From CAZRCG01 sp964598565 (GTDB lineage Bacteria; Bdellovibrionota; UBA2394): a DNA stretch of 64,000 bases. Under the pieces are notes generated by a model, which was given only the letters and a program-made list of their open reading frames with translations, had not been told where the DNA came from and ran no database searches. Within the stretch, counting starts at the first letter, position 1; each line of letters opens with the position of its first letter. Below, one piece after another: positions 17,251-26,160 of this stretch. Where the stretch lies: positions 209,494 to 273,493 of the forward strand of contig CAZRCG010000003.1 of assembly GCA_964598565.1 (NCBI GenBank), read 5' to 3'. The position numbers were made by a program, and so were the translations under genes.

Positions 17251-18729
17251 ATGACGCAGCGATTTATGATTACGACGGCCATTGATTATCCAAATGGTTC
17301 GCCTCATATGGGTCATGCTTATGAAAAAATTGTGGCCGACACCTATGCGAGGTGGCACCGGCTGCTAGGGTACGAAACATTTTTTTTGACGGGCACAGAC
17401 GAAAACGGTCAAAAGCTGGTGAAGGCGGCCGAGGTTGAAGGGCGACCTACGCCCGACTATGTCGATGAACAGGTACAAAAATTTCGCCATTTATGTGACA
17501 AGCTTTCTTTGTCACACGATGATTTTATTCGAACGACCGAGCTTCGGCATCGTGAAACCTGCTACGATTTTTGGAGCCGTCTAAAAGCCAAGGGTGATAT
17601 TTATTTCGGAGATTACGAAGGGCTCTACTGCGTAGCATGTGAGAGTTTTTATACAGAGACGCAAATCGAAGGGGGTATATGCCCTGTTCATGGGACTGCC
17701 TTGGAGAAGGTCAAAGAAAAGGGCTATTTCTTTCGCCTCAGCGCCTATGCCGATTGGGTAAAAGGTATTATTATGAGCGACAAAAGTCGTGTCTGTCCCG
17801 CGTCGGTTCGAAAAGAGATGTTGAATCGCATCGAAAAAGAGCCGATTCGTGATCTTTCAATTTCTCGGCCCAATCAAGGATGGGGCATTCCTGTTCCAGA
17901 TGACTCAAACTATGTTATTTATACGTGGTTTGATGCTCTTATTAACTATGTATCGGCGGTTGCTGACGACAAACGAGCATCCTTTTGGCCGGCGTCTATG
18001 CATGTCATTGGAAAAGATATTGTATGGTTTCATACGGTAATTTGGTTTTCGATTTTAAAGGCGGTCGATAAACCACTGCCAGAGCAAGTCTATGTGCATG
18101 GCATGGTTTTAGGCGAAGACGGCCGCAAGATGTCGAAGACGCTTCAAAATGGAGTCGACCCAGAGTGGGTATTGAGTCATTTTCCTTTAGATTCATTTCG
18201 CTACTACTTATTAAGAGCCATTCCAAGTGGCTTAGATGGAGCTTTTGTTCGTAAAGATTTGGTGGCTCGTCACAATAGTGAGCTGGCTAACGATTTAGGA
18301 AATCTTGTGAGTCGCGTCGTAAAGCTTGCGATGAAGAAGTGGGTGCCGTCCATTTCGGCTGAGGGATTAAACCAAAACTTAGAGACCGCTCACGTCGCGC
18401 CGCGTATGGAACAGGCGATGAAGGCACGCGAACATCATCGGGCGCTTGAATTTCTTTGGGAATTGGTGGGCAAGACGAATGAATACCTTAATCAGATGGA
18501 ACCCTGGAAGAAAGCCGGGGACTCTAGTGAGTTTCGAACCTGTATGGTCAATGCCTTGTATTCGATCTCAGTCATCAGTGTTTATTTAGACCCTTTCATG
18601 CCTTCTATAGCTAAGAAGATGAAGGAAATTTTAGGACGACCCGATTTGCAGCCTAAAAATCTGGCATTTCAACAAATGCGCCTTGATCTTCAAGATCCCC
18701 CTCCGCTCTTTCCTAAAATTGAGCTTTAA
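17251..18729 (+). CDS. metG: Methionyl-tRNA synthetase
   Basis: Charges tRNA-Met. The class I motifs are PNGSPHMGHAY (HIGH-type) near residue 13 and GRKMSKTLQNG near residue 290. The zinc knuckle is CVAC...CPVHG around residue 127. At 492 residues it is the short type without the C-terminal tRNA-binding domain. The start has GAAAGAGAG upstream. It follows the lipoprotein by 26 bases. Confidence 0.96.
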   Translation: MTQRFMITTAIDYPNGSPHMGHAYEKIVADTYARWHRLLGYETFFLTGTDENGQKLVKAAEVEGRPTPDYVDEQVQKFRHLCDKLSLSHDDFIRTTELRHRETCYDFWSRLKAKGDIYFGDYEGLYCVACESFYTETQIEGGICPVHGTALEKVKEKGYFFRLSAYADWVKGIIMSDKSRVCPASVRKEMLNRIEKEPIRDLSISRPNQGWGIPVPDDSNYVIYTWFDALINYVSAVADDKRASFWPASMHVIGKDIVWFHTVIWFSILKAVDKPLPEQVYVHGMVLGEDGRKMSKTLQNGVDPEWVLSHFPLDSFRYYLLRAIPSGLDGAFVRKDLVARHNSELANDLGNLVSRVVKLAMKKWVPSISAEGLNQNLETAHVAPRMEQAMKAREHHRALEFLWELVGKTNEYLNQMEPWKKAGDSSEFRTCMVNALYSISVISVYLDPFMPSIAKKMKEILGRPDLQPKNLAFQQMRLDLQDPPPLFPKIEL

Positions 18730-18873
18730 CCAGGCCGCTCGGTGCAAAGCCGACCTCTACTCGGATTTTCCCCGTCTGAGCCGCCTCGCGATAAAATTTT
18801 ATGATTTATCGGGGTTAATTCTTTTTCTTGGGAACCCGTTGTGCAATGATGTGATCGTGTGGGGGAAAATTTT

Positions 18874-20448
18874 ATGGGGGATTTAACGGCTTTCGTTCGA
18901 CAAACAGAAACGCATCCTAGGGAGTCAGGGTCTATGAAGCGGCATCACAATCTGACACGCGCCGAATTAATTGAAGAGTCTGTGCGGCGAGGTCTAGGAA
19001 ATTTGAACTCTTGGGGTTCTCTCATGGTATCGACCGGCAAGCATACCGGCCGCGCTGTAAAAGATCGCTTTATTGTGCAGTACCCCTCTCTGAAATCAAC
19101 CATTTCATGGAATGCGACCAATGTGGGAATTGATCCTGACAAAGCGAAGCGCCTATTTTCTGGAGTAGAATCTAAGCTTGATCGCGAAGAGGTTTTTTCA
19201 ATGTCGGCCTTCGTGGGGCCTTTTCCTATAGAGGTGATATCGACATCGCCTTGGCATATACTTTTTGCGCAGAATATGTTTCGTAGTACTCCCACGTCGA
19301 CGCTGGGACTACCTGCTGCCGTAGGCGAAAACAAGATTCGAATCTTTCATGCTCCCTATGCAAAACCCCAAGACTTCGGCATAGAGCATTCGTCTGAAAC
19401 GCTGTTAGTTCTTGATCCGGTTGAAATGAAAGTAGCGTTGGTGGGGTCAGCATACGCTGGCGAGATCAAAAAATCAGCGTTCACTCTGTGTAATTATAAA
19501 ATGCCGGAATGGGGTATTTTTCCCATGCATGCATCGGCCAATTGCCTTGAAGACGGAAGTCAGTCCTGTGTGCTATTTGGCCTGTCTGGGACGGGCAAAA
19601 CTACCTTGTCGGCTAGCCCCGATCGAGCTCTCATCGGCGATGATGAAATTGTCTGGTCGCTCAAGGGTCTTTCGAATCTTGAGGGGGGTTGTTATGCGAA
19701 GCTTATCGATCTTTCGAGAGAGAGAGAGCCAGAGATTTTTTCGGCCGTGCATCGCTTTGGGGCCATTATGGAAAACGTGGGCTACGATGCCGTGACTCGC
19801 GAAGTTTGTTTTGACGATCGCTCAAAGACAGAAAATACAAGAGGTTCTTATCCACTCGAGTTTCTCCCTAAGATTTTTCCAACCGATAGAGAAGCTCAGG
19901 CTCCTTCGACAATTGTATTTCTTATGGCTGACGCCTTTGGCGCCATGCCGGCGGTGGCCAAGTTAAATCCGATTCAAGCAGCTTACTATTTTATTTCGGG
20001 CTATACGGCCAAAGTAGCGGGCACCGAACTGGGAGTGAAAGAGCCACAGGCAGCTTTTAGCACGTGCTTTGGGGCGCCTTTTATGCCTCGACCGTCGGCC
20101 GTCTATGCAAAGCTTCTAGCTGAGAAAATTGAAGCCTCCAAAGCGACCGTATGGTTACTAAACACGGGATGGACGGAGGGAGGTTACGGTAAAGGGGAGC
20201 GATTCCCGATTCCGGTAAGCCGAAGACTTCTTTCTGCAATTCAAAATCGAGTTCTTGAGCAACAAAAAACGGTGCGTCACCCGGTGTTTGGATTTGAGGT
20301 GCCTCTCAACTGTTCAGGAGTGGACTCAAAAATATTGCGGGCTCCTGAAGGTGACTGTGTACGAGACCTTGCCCTCAAATTCAAGAAGAACGCAGAATTA
20401 TTTTCGCACCTCAGTGAGGATATTATTAAGTTGGGTGGACCAGCTTAG
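18874..20448 (+). CDS. pckA: Phosphoenolpyruvate carboxykinase (ATP)
   Basis: Converts oxaloacetate and ATP to PEP, the entry to gluconeogenesis, as expected for an amino-acid consumer. Visible are STGKHTGRAVKDRF, the lysine pair in EIKKSAF, the metal His in PMHASAN, the P-loop GLSGTGKTTLS, GDDE, and SKTENTRGSYPLEF. The kinase-2 segment reads GDDEIVW where E. coli has GDDEHGW, and MHASAN replaces MHCSAN. GTG 18859 opens the frame, but GGGGGA 7 bases before the ATG at 18874 marks that as the start. The 144-base upstream gap should hold its promoter. Confidence 0.93.
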   Translation: MGDLTAFVRQTETHPRESGSMKRHHNLTRAELIEESVRRGLGNLNSWGSLMVSTGKHTGRAVKDRFIVQYPSLKSTISWNATNVGIDPDKAKRLFSGVESKLDREEVFSMSAFVGPFPIEVISTSPWHILFAQNMFRSTPTSTLGLPAAVGENKIRIFHAPYAKPQDFGIEHSSETLLVLDPVEMKVALVGSAYAGEIKKSAFTLCNYKMPEWGIFPMHASANCLEDGSQSCVLFGLSGTGKTTLSASPDRALIGDDEIVWSLKGLSNLEGGCYAKLIDLSREREPEIFSAVHRFGAIMENVGYDAVTREVCFDDRSKTENTRGSYPLEFLPKIFPTDREAQAPSTIVFLMADAFGAMPAVAKLNPIQAAYYFISGYTAKVAGTELGVKEPQAAFSTCFGAPFMPRPSAVYAKLLAEKIEASKATVWLLNTGWTEGGYGKGERFPIPVSRRLLSAIQNRVLEQQKTVRHPVFGFEVPLNCSGVDSKILRAPEGDCVRDLALKFKKNAELFSHLSEDIIKLGGPA

Positions 20449-20502
20449 ACTCTACTCAGGGCCGAGTTTTGATCATTTCTTTTTTCAATTTATGAATATT
20501 TA

Positions 20503-20553
20503 ACAGATTCGGGGATCGTCTCTTCTCTCAAAAGAGACGATCCCCGAATCTGT
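20503..20553. repeat. 22 bp perfect inverted repeat (long hairpin) between convergent genes
   Basis: The arms 20503-20524 and 20532-20553 are perfect complements, starting ACAGATTCGGGGATC, with a 7-base loop. It lies between the convergent ends of pckA and the lipoprotein gene, so it may end transcription from both sides, but no T run follows on either strand. The alternative is a mobile palindromic element of the REP type. Confidence 0.75.
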
Positions 20554-20641
20554 CACCGTTAGTCAAAAATTAAAAAAATATGATCGAAACTTGGACTGAA
20601 GAATCATCAAAACTCGGCCTCGAAGTTTCGCTACGCTAAGC

Positions 20642-21730
20642 CTAACGTCTTGGCGGTTCAAGTCGAAAGACCAGGAGGTCCTCAAACGATTGTCGAACGC
20701 CGTCCAAGTTGATCCTGAAATTGTGAGTGGCTGCGACGATTTGTTCTGCATTCTCAGAAATGATCTGGGTATAAAATCCTAGAGCGCCATTGAGGGAGAG
20801 TTCTCGAGTCTTCCAACCCGAGGCTTCTTTGTGGGCCTGTCGAAGGCGAAGCGACCACCCATCGAGATAATAAAATATGGGTCGGCCTTCAACTGCGGCA
20901 ATGGTGATATCGAGCCCTCGATAGGACTTGTCGGCTTCTCCATCCACCAATTCGGTTTCCACCGCCGGTTTATCGTCTTTCAGACTTGCAACTTTAAGTT
21001 GAGAAACCCAGAAAGTTCCCTGAATCTCATGCATATGAGCAATCCATAACGTATCGCCAATTATTTTAGCGTCTACATAGAGCCCGGAGTAAGCATCGTC
21101 AGTCAGAGTGATCTGGCGTGAAGCGCCGTGATCGCGCGACTCCATTATGAGAAGCACCAAACCCTTTATGGTTTGGCAGAAAAGCCATTCGGCCATTTCA
21201 GTTTTGATCGAGTCTTTTACAGCGCCACCGAGCCGGCCCGAGGTTATTGATTTACCGTGCGCATCAAAGGTTTTCCAAAGGCTAGAGCCATCTTTGGTCC
21301 GATAGGTAATGCGCCCAAAATCTCCGTGCCACTGAAAACTTTGAAGATGGGTCACCTCAGAAACAATAAGAAACCGAGCGCTATTCAGAAAGTAAATGTC
21401 GGTACCGATACGATAGGCGAAGAGCCCTTCACTCATCTTTAGATCGCGGCCTTCCGACGCATCGGCATCTAAGATACTTATTTCTCCGGTCTCGATAGTA
21501 ATGCGAGCCAGGCCCTTCGGCTCGGCGTCTCGTGAGAACGTGACAATCGTATTGTCATTCAAAACCTGAAGATACTCTCCAAGGTGCAGATCAGGTCGAA
21601 CGAGTTGATACGAAATTCTATCGGAAGATCCCGACGAACACGACATTATCACTAACAGACTGGTGATGATGCCTACGCCGCTGACGCAACTTCGTAAGGT
21701 GGCTCCGCATGGTGCCAGAGAGTTTACCAT
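20642..21730 (-). CDS. Lipoprotein of unknown function, beta-rich
   Basis: A 362-residue protein with a long N-terminal region and a lipobox at VIMSC near residue 30. The rest is a string of short beta-rich segments (YLQVLNDNTIVTFSRD, LFAYRIGTDIYFLN, ITYRTKDGSSLW) that would suit a beta-propeller, although I see no defining repeat. It is the third gene of an operon: its start overlaps the end of the preceding 546-residue gene by 7 bases. Confidence 0.6.
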   Translation of the reverse strand: MVNSLAPCGATLRSCVSGVGIITSLLVIMSCSSGSSDRISYQLVRPDLHLGEYLQVLNDNTIVTFSRDAEPKGLARITIETGEISILDADASEGRDLKMSEGLFAYRIGTDIYFLNSARFLIVSEVTHLQSFQWHGDFGRITYRTKDGSSLWKTFDAHGKSITSGRLGGAVKDSIKTEMAEWLFCQTIKGLVLLIMESRDHGASRQITLTDDAYSGLYVDAKIIGDTLWIAHMHEIQGTFWVSQLKVASLKDDKPAVETELVDGEADKSYRGLDITIAAVEGRPIFYYLDGWSLRLRQAHKEASGWKTRELSLNGALGFYTQIISENAEQIVAATHNFRINLDGVRQSFEDLLVFRLEPPRR

Positions 21731-23364
21731 GTCACCGTCTCCAGATTTGTTTGCAAATCGAGAGCAATATAGGGACCTATCAGTTCCGCTCGCGTCACAT
21801 CGTAGCGTAGATTTGATAACGGATTCGTGGATTTCCCACTATTTTCGTCAGCCGCAGTTTTTGAAGAATTGACTAAAAAAGGAAGCAGCGGCAGCTCTGA
21901 ATTTTTATGTAAATAGTCGATCCAAACTTTGTTGGCTAAGGTTTTAAAGAAATCAACATCTTCGCTGCTCATGCGCCCCTTCAGTTCTTTCAATGAGAGT
22001 AAAAAATCGTCCGGTAGAATTTCAAGCATCACGCTGGATTTAGCTGAATTCACGGTTAAATGCGCTGCGACGGACACATCAGCCTCGATCTCTGTGGAGG
22101 GGATTATGCGATCTTCAATCCAAGTTCCTAGATTCATTCGATAGCCCGAAATATTGAGTCGAAAAAGATTTTGATCAAAGGTCACTTCAGGAGCCGATCG
22201 TGGACTAATCGATATCACCGTAGAAATATCGTAGGCCTTGTCTGCGATAATTCCCATCGTACTGTTGCCAACATCAACCGTTGCACGAAAACGAAGGAGG
22301 CCCTCCCGATAAAAAAGGTTGAGAGTTGCATTGGTAAGATTCTGATGAAGAAAGAGTGTCATATCACTTTGACTACGATTTAAAGTTGGTGGCGGAACTT
22401 GGGTCTGAGGTAGTTCAGGGTAGTAGTGCTGCAAATACGAGCTAAAATCTTCTGCAAGCTGAAGGGGTGATCTCGATTGTAGCGAATAGTTCTTCTGGCT
22501 CAATAAGGCTCCGACCTGAGAGCCATTCAGTAAAAGGGCATTAAAGAAAAACTGCACGGCATCTTGAGTGGCGAGGAGAGATCCTTGAGTTCTAGGGTAA
22601 AAGGCAAAGGTCATGCCTTTCTGTGCGGGTGCAGCATCTAGAAGTTCGAGTCGAATCGCACCTTTCTCGATAAGGACTCCCGATTGCCACAGACTCTGAT
22701 CTTCCATCACTTGAAAAGCGCTTTGAGAAAATACAAGATTCCTTAATCGTTCTCGAACCCATAGAGTAAGGAACTTCGACATATTGTCTACCAGCTCCGA
22801 CATAATTCTCGATTGAAACTCAGGAATCGATAGAACAGTTTTATCGATATTTTCAGACTTAGACGACGCCAATACCAAATTGGATTCACCAAAGAAAAAA
22901 CGAAGACGAACGGAAAGATCCGATAGATCCCATCGCAGCTGTATGGTTCCCGACTCCTCGTTCTTCATACCGAGAGATTCGTTGAGTTTCAAAAAATCGC
23001 AGGAAGTATACTCGTAGCCCGTCATTTTGAAGTTTGAAAACGGAATTATAATATGCAAAATATTCGACGCGACCTTATGCCAGGAATTCGTTTTAAGAGC
23101 TCCTTGCACGGTTACCTCATAGCCCTTTGAGTCGTAGCAAAATCTAAACGTTCTCGGAGTGGTTACGACAAGAGAAGAGAGATGGTTTAAGATCTTGTCG
23201 ACCAAAGAAGGTCGAATGGCAATGCCAATGCTTCCGGGTTCGAGGGGCTGAGCTCTAAGGAACGAGGTATGAGATTGGGCCACAATGATAAAAATGGTGA
23301 AGAGGCAGAATGGCCACCGAGGAGTCCTTTGAGCCCGATAAGAAGGGACTTTTCTAAAATACAT
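21724..23364 (-). CDS. Large exported protein of unknown function, possible lipid-binding fold
   Basis: A 546-residue protein with an N-terminal signal segment (WPFCLFTIFIIVAQSHTSFLRAQ). The body has alternating hydrophobic beta segments and amphipathic helices (LVDKILNHLSSLVV, RIMSELVDNMSKFLTLWVRERL). The pattern, and its place behind a FadL-like barrel, would fit an elongated lipid-binding protein of the TULIP/BPI kind, but this is a guess from architecture and I recognise no motif. It overlaps the gene before by 11 bases and the gene after by 7, so the three are strictly coupled. Confidence 0.55.
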   Translation of the reverse strand: MYFRKVPSYRAQRTPRWPFCLFTIFIIVAQSHTSFLRAQPLEPGSIGIAIRPSLVDKILNHLSSLVVTTPRTFRFCYDSKGYEVTVQGALKTNSWHKVASNILHIIIPFSNFKMTGYEYTSCDFLKLNESLGMKNEESGTIQLRWDLSDLSVRLRFFFGESNLVLASSKSENIDKTVLSIPEFQSRIMSELVDNMSKFLTLWVRERLRNLVFSQSAFQVMEDQSLWQSGVLIEKGAIRLELLDAAPAQKGMTFAFYPRTQGSLLATQDAVQFFFNALLLNGSQVGALLSQKNYSLQSRSPLQLAEDFSSYLQHYYPELPQTQVPPPTLNRSQSDMTLFLHQNLTNATLNLFYREGLLRFRATVDVGNSTMGIIADKAYDISTVISISPRSAPEVTFDQNLFRLNISGYRMNLGTWIEDRIIPSTEIEADVSVAAHLTVNSAKSSVMLEILPDDFLLSLKELKGRMSSEDVDFFKTLANKVWIDYLHKNSELPLLPFLVNSSKTAADENSGKSTNPLSNLRYDVTRAELIGPYIALDLQTNLETVTW

Positions 23365-24718
23365 AGTTCACCATGATGGCAAGGCGATCTGAGCCCGCCC
23401 TATAATTTCCGTCAGATGAAACAGCCGGAAAAATATCATTCGGGGAGGCCCCTAATGTGGAATCCTGTACGACCCGGTCAAAGAGAAAACTGTGAGAGTA
23501 CTCAATTCCTAGTGTGAGCCGCTGGAACCACTGCCAATGGACGAACGCTCCTAACAAGACAGATTCAAAATCAATCAGACTGACGGAGGCTCGGTCGGAG
23601 GGCACGGCGCTCGAAGCGTAGTGAGCGTTGAGTCCCATTTTTATGGAGTCCCAGAGCTGAAAGGTTTGAATGCTTCCCACGACGTAATGATCATCAAGCG
23701 ATTCTCCCGACCTTCCATACGATCGAGCTTGTTCAACAGGGGATTCGGTGACTTGAATCGATAGCGAGGGTTGCCATGACGAAAAAGCATATCGAAAAAA
23801 AGTCTCCATCGTCCAATAGCCGTAAGGCTGGTAAAGTATGCCAAAAGTCAGAATAGGCGGTATCCAAACTTTAGCTTTTATGGCCAAGTCCATGGACTCT
23901 TCGATACCTAAGGCGCGTAGACTTGCCCCCATGGTTCTTAAACTGCGCGGCGTTTCAATCGATAATACCGAGTCATAGATATACTGTACGGGGCTGAAAA
24001 CCGCTAAGCCAAAGCCCCATTGAAAGTGGGGGGTATAGTGAACTCCGAGAGCGCCACCAAAAGCATGGGTGGTCGACAAAGGAATTCGGGCTCTTGCTTC
24101 AAGCGAGGGATGTTCGGCAGGAATTAATTCATTGTCTAAAACTTTTTTCATGAGGCGATTGAGGTCGAGAGAGAGTCGAGCCTTCTGAAATCCCAGTGAG
24201 TAGATACCCGAAAGACCAATAGACCACTGCGAATTTGGTCGGTAAACAACCGTCGCTTGGTGATGCCAAGGTAGGGAAAGGCCCTCAATCAACTCATAGC
24301 GCTGAGCCCCCCTATCATCGAAGTCAGCCACAATGCCGCTAGGAAAGTAGGTGCTATACCCAAAGCTCAGCGACTTAAACCCTAGGGGTGTTGAGACTGA
24401 AAAATAAGGATTGGGAGCCATAGCTGAAAGCGAGCTACTCTTATAGGGCTGTGATGTATTGGGGTCGATACCGCTTCGATCATAAATAAGCCAGCCGCCC
24501 ATCAGCGCAATATTGGTGTCCAGCTGGTAGACTTTGGAGGAGCCCATTAGGGCAGGATTCCAAAACGCACTTCGGGGGGCCGGCCGAGTAGGGCTGGCGG
24601 TCAGTCCTCCGACCACAGACGATAAACTTTGAGCTTCAAGGGGGGAGCCCATCCCGACCTTCAAGAAGGCTAGGGACACAAAAATCCCACGGCGTATGCA
24701 ACTTGAAAGGCTTGGCAT
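23354..24718 (-). CDS. FadL/OmpP1-family outer-membrane protein
   Basis: A 454-residue outer-membrane barrel for hydrophobic substrates. It has a signal peptide, the N-terminal plug region with AFWNPALMG (the NPA motif of the FadL family), alternating beta strands such as LSFGYSTYFPSGIV and WGFGLAVFSPVQYIYDS, and a C-terminal Phe as the BAM signal (VNYVF). It is the first gene of a leftward three-gene operon. FadL homologs import fatty acids or aromatic hydrocarbons; the cargo here is unknown. Confidence 0.8.
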   Translation of the reverse strand: MPSLSSCIRRGIFVSLAFLKVGMGSPLEAQSLSSVVGGLTASPTRPAPRSAFWNPALMGSSKVYQLDTNIALMGGWLIYDRSGIDPNTSQPYKSSSLSAMAPNPYFSVSTPLGFKSLSFGYSTYFPSGIVADFDDRGAQRYELIEGLSLPWHHQATVVYRPNSQWSIGLSGIYSLGFQKARLSLDLNRLMKKVLDNELIPAEHPSLEARARIPLSTTHAFGGALGVHYTPHFQWGFGLAVFSPVQYIYDSVLSIETPRSLRTMGASLRALGIEESMDLAIKAKVWIPPILTFGILYQPYGYWTMETFFRYAFSSWQPSLSIQVTESPVEQARSYGRSGESLDDHYVVGSIQTFQLWDSIKMGLNAHYASSAVPSDRASVSLIDFESVLLGAFVHWQWFQRLTLGIEYSHSFLFDRVVQDSTLGASPNDIFPAVSSDGNYRAGSDRLAIMVNYVF

Positions 24719-24818
24719 GAGAGGGCCACCTTAGTCCAAGCTGGCTACTTCGGCAATGGCGTCTCGACAATGAAATCTCGTATATTTTAGGGTACTTAGT
24801 TCGCTATACTGAGCCTGC

Positions 24819-25394
24819 GTGAAGTATCTGGCTCTAGGGAAACGACTTAAGGCACTCAGGGAACGTCAGAACCTATCTTTGGAGGCACTATCGGCAGCAA
24901 CCGGTATTGCTCTCGATAAACTAGAGAAAGTTGAAAAAGACGAAGATCAGCCTATCATTGCCGAACTCATTCGCTTGGCGAAGGCCCTTCAAGTGAATGT
25001 TGCCGATATTTTTAGAGATCGGCCGACCACCCAACGTTATGAGATCATTCGTCGAGGTGATCGAGAAACGATTCAACCGCTCTTGAAGCCTGGATCTGCC
25101 AAAGTTCTAGATTATACCTATGAACTTCTAACCACGCCTGAAGCCACGAAGCATATGGAAGCTTATATTGTGGAATTATCGCCGCAGCAGAGCCAGCGCC
25201 CTCACGACGACCTCACCCATGCAGGGGAAGAATTTATGTATATTTTGAGCGGCGAAATTGCTGCCGTCATTCACGGAGATTCACTTCGATTGACCGAAGG
25301 CGATGCACTCTATTTTAAATCGACGGATCCCCATACGTTTTTTAATCCTGGCAAAACGAAGGCCCAGGCCTTGGTGGTTATTTATCCGTATTGA
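24819..25394 (+). CDS. XRE-family regulator with C-terminal cupin domain
   Basis: A 191-residue transcription regulator: an HTH_3 domain in residues 5-65 (GKRLKALRERQNLSLEALSA) and a cupin_2 barrel in residues 100-190 with HAGEEFMYILSGE and EGDALYFKSTDPHTF. Cupin-XRE proteins often sense small molecules such as amines or oligosaccharides. A -10-like TATACT (24805-24810) ends 8 bases before the GTG start and no ribosome site is seen, so the mRNA may be leaderless. It is divergent from the FadL operon 100 bases away and might regulate it. Confidence 0.88.
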   Translation: MKYLALGKRLKALRERQNLSLEALSAATGIALDKLEKVEKDEDQPIIAELIRLAKALQVNVADIFRDRPTTQRYEIIRRGDRETIQPLLKPGSAKVLDYTYELLTTPEATKHMEAYIVELSPQQSQRPHDDLTHAGEEFMYILSGEIAAVIHGDSLRLTEGDALYFKSTDPHTFFNPGKTKAQALVVIYPY

Positions 25395-25401
25395 TTGGCT
25401 A

Positions 25402-25429
25402 TTGATTGAGATCTTCTTCAGCGTTAATG
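25402..25429 (+). promoter_or_regulatory. Possible promoter of tRNA-Arg
   Basis: TTGATT (25402-25407), a 16-base spacer and TTAATG (25424-25429) lie 11 bases before the tRNA. The match is moderate. Confidence 0.3.
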
Positions 25430-25439
25430 TCACTTTGGT

Positions 25440-25513
25440 GTGCCCATAGCTCAGCAGGATAGAGCATCAGATTTCTAATCTGAGGGTCCGGGGTTCGAAT
25501 CCCTGTGGGCACG
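25440..25513 (+). tRNA. tRNA-Arg (anticodon TCT)
   Basis: The acceptor stem GTGCCCA/TGGGCAC, D arm, anticodon stem TCAGA/TCTGA with loop TTTCTAA (anticodon TCT), and T arm with GGTTCGAATCC are all complete. No CCA is encoded: the acceptor is followed by GGATTTTTT, whose T run can end the transcript. Confidence 0.95.
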
Positions 25514-25559
25514 GATTTTTTAGAATATCTAATAAAATCAACTGCTTCTGCCCGCGCCC

Positions 25560-25593
25560 TTGAATTTACTGTAATACGGTTATATAGTATTAC
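25560..25593 (+). promoter_or_regulatory. Promoter and palindromic operator of the first TA module
   Basis: TTGAAT (25560-25565), a 17-base spacer and TATAGT (25583-25588) form a promoter. The inverted repeat GTAATAC (25571-25577) / GTATTAC (25587-25593) covers the -10 and ends one base before the antitoxin ATG. This is the expected layout for autorepression by an antitoxin-toxin complex. Confidence 0.6.
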
Positions 25594-25594
25594 C

Positions 25595-25867
25595 ATGAAA
25601 GCTGATAAACGAGGATATATTTATTTAGGAGCCGAATTCGCTAATCAGGAATTCGATCCTGTGCCGCAGAAGGATGGGCGCATTGTATTGAATCCCGTGG
25701 TCACGGTGAAAGTCTCAAAAGAGGATGCTTGGTTTCTCAGTTCAAAATGGCAAAAAAATGAAAAGGCCGTAGAAGGGCATATCCGCGATGGTGATATTGT
25801 GTCTGAAGTGTCGGTCACAGATCTCCTGGCTCAAATGAATAACGCTCGAAAAAAAGTTCGCAAATGA
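25595..25867 (+). CDS. Antitoxin of type II TA module, AbrB/MazE-like
   Basis: A 90-residue protein upstream of a RelE/ParE-like toxin. The segment DPVPQKDGRIVLNPVVTV has the swapped-hairpin look of AbrB/MazE DNA-binding antitoxins, and an acidic/Lys-rich tail follows that would wrap the toxin. The frame is open from 25505 inside the tRNA, but the ATG at 25595 lies directly after the palindromic operator. Its stop overlaps the toxin start (ATGA). Confidence 0.7.
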   Translation: MKADKRGYIYLGAEFANQEFDPVPQKDGRIVLNPVVTVKVSKEDAWFLSSKWQKNEKAVEGHIRDGDIVSEVSVTDLLAQMNNARKKVRK

Positions 25868-26160
25868 GTCAGTGGACATTTAGTTTTACTCCGCAATGGC
25901 TTAAAGCAGTTGGGAGTCTTGAAGATAAAGTATTCGAAAATCTTCAGGACGCCCTCAAACTGATGGCTAAGCATGGTCCCAAGTATCGTGGACTTCAAAG
26001 TCATGTCTTGCAGGGCGTCTCGGATTCTCACGGCAATACGATTTGGGTTTCCTATATTGATAAAAAATACCGGTTCACATGGACTTATACCAAAGGGAAA
26101 CGCCAAGATATCACGCTCAGAAACTGTGGGGATCACGATCCCACAGAGGCGAAACCGTAA
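25864..26160 (+). CDS. RelE/ParE-superfamily toxin
   Basis: A 98-residue protein likely to cleave ribosome-bound mRNA. It has an N-terminal helical hairpin (WLKAVGSLEDKVFENLQDAL) and a beta sheet ending in TIWVSYIDKKYRFTW and ITLRNCGDHD, the C-terminal pattern of cytotoxic translational repressors of the RelE type. It overlaps the antitoxin by 4 bases. Its stop is directly followed by an element that is repeated after the second TA module. Confidence 0.75.
   Translation: MSQWTFSFTPQWLKAVGSLEDKVFENLQDALKLMAKHGPKYRGLQSHVLQGVSDSHGNTIWVSYIDKKYRFTWTYTKGKRQDITLRNCGDHDPTEAKP

Noticed and set aside
18683..18886. Plus-strand ORF of 67 codons at the metG-pckA junction
   Set aside because: It overlaps both real genes in a different frame and has no ribosome site or motif.
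25399..25596. Minus-strand ORF containing a peptide like VPTGIRTPDPQIRN
   Set aside because: It is the antisense of tRNA-Arg; this peptide is a well known false protein in databases.
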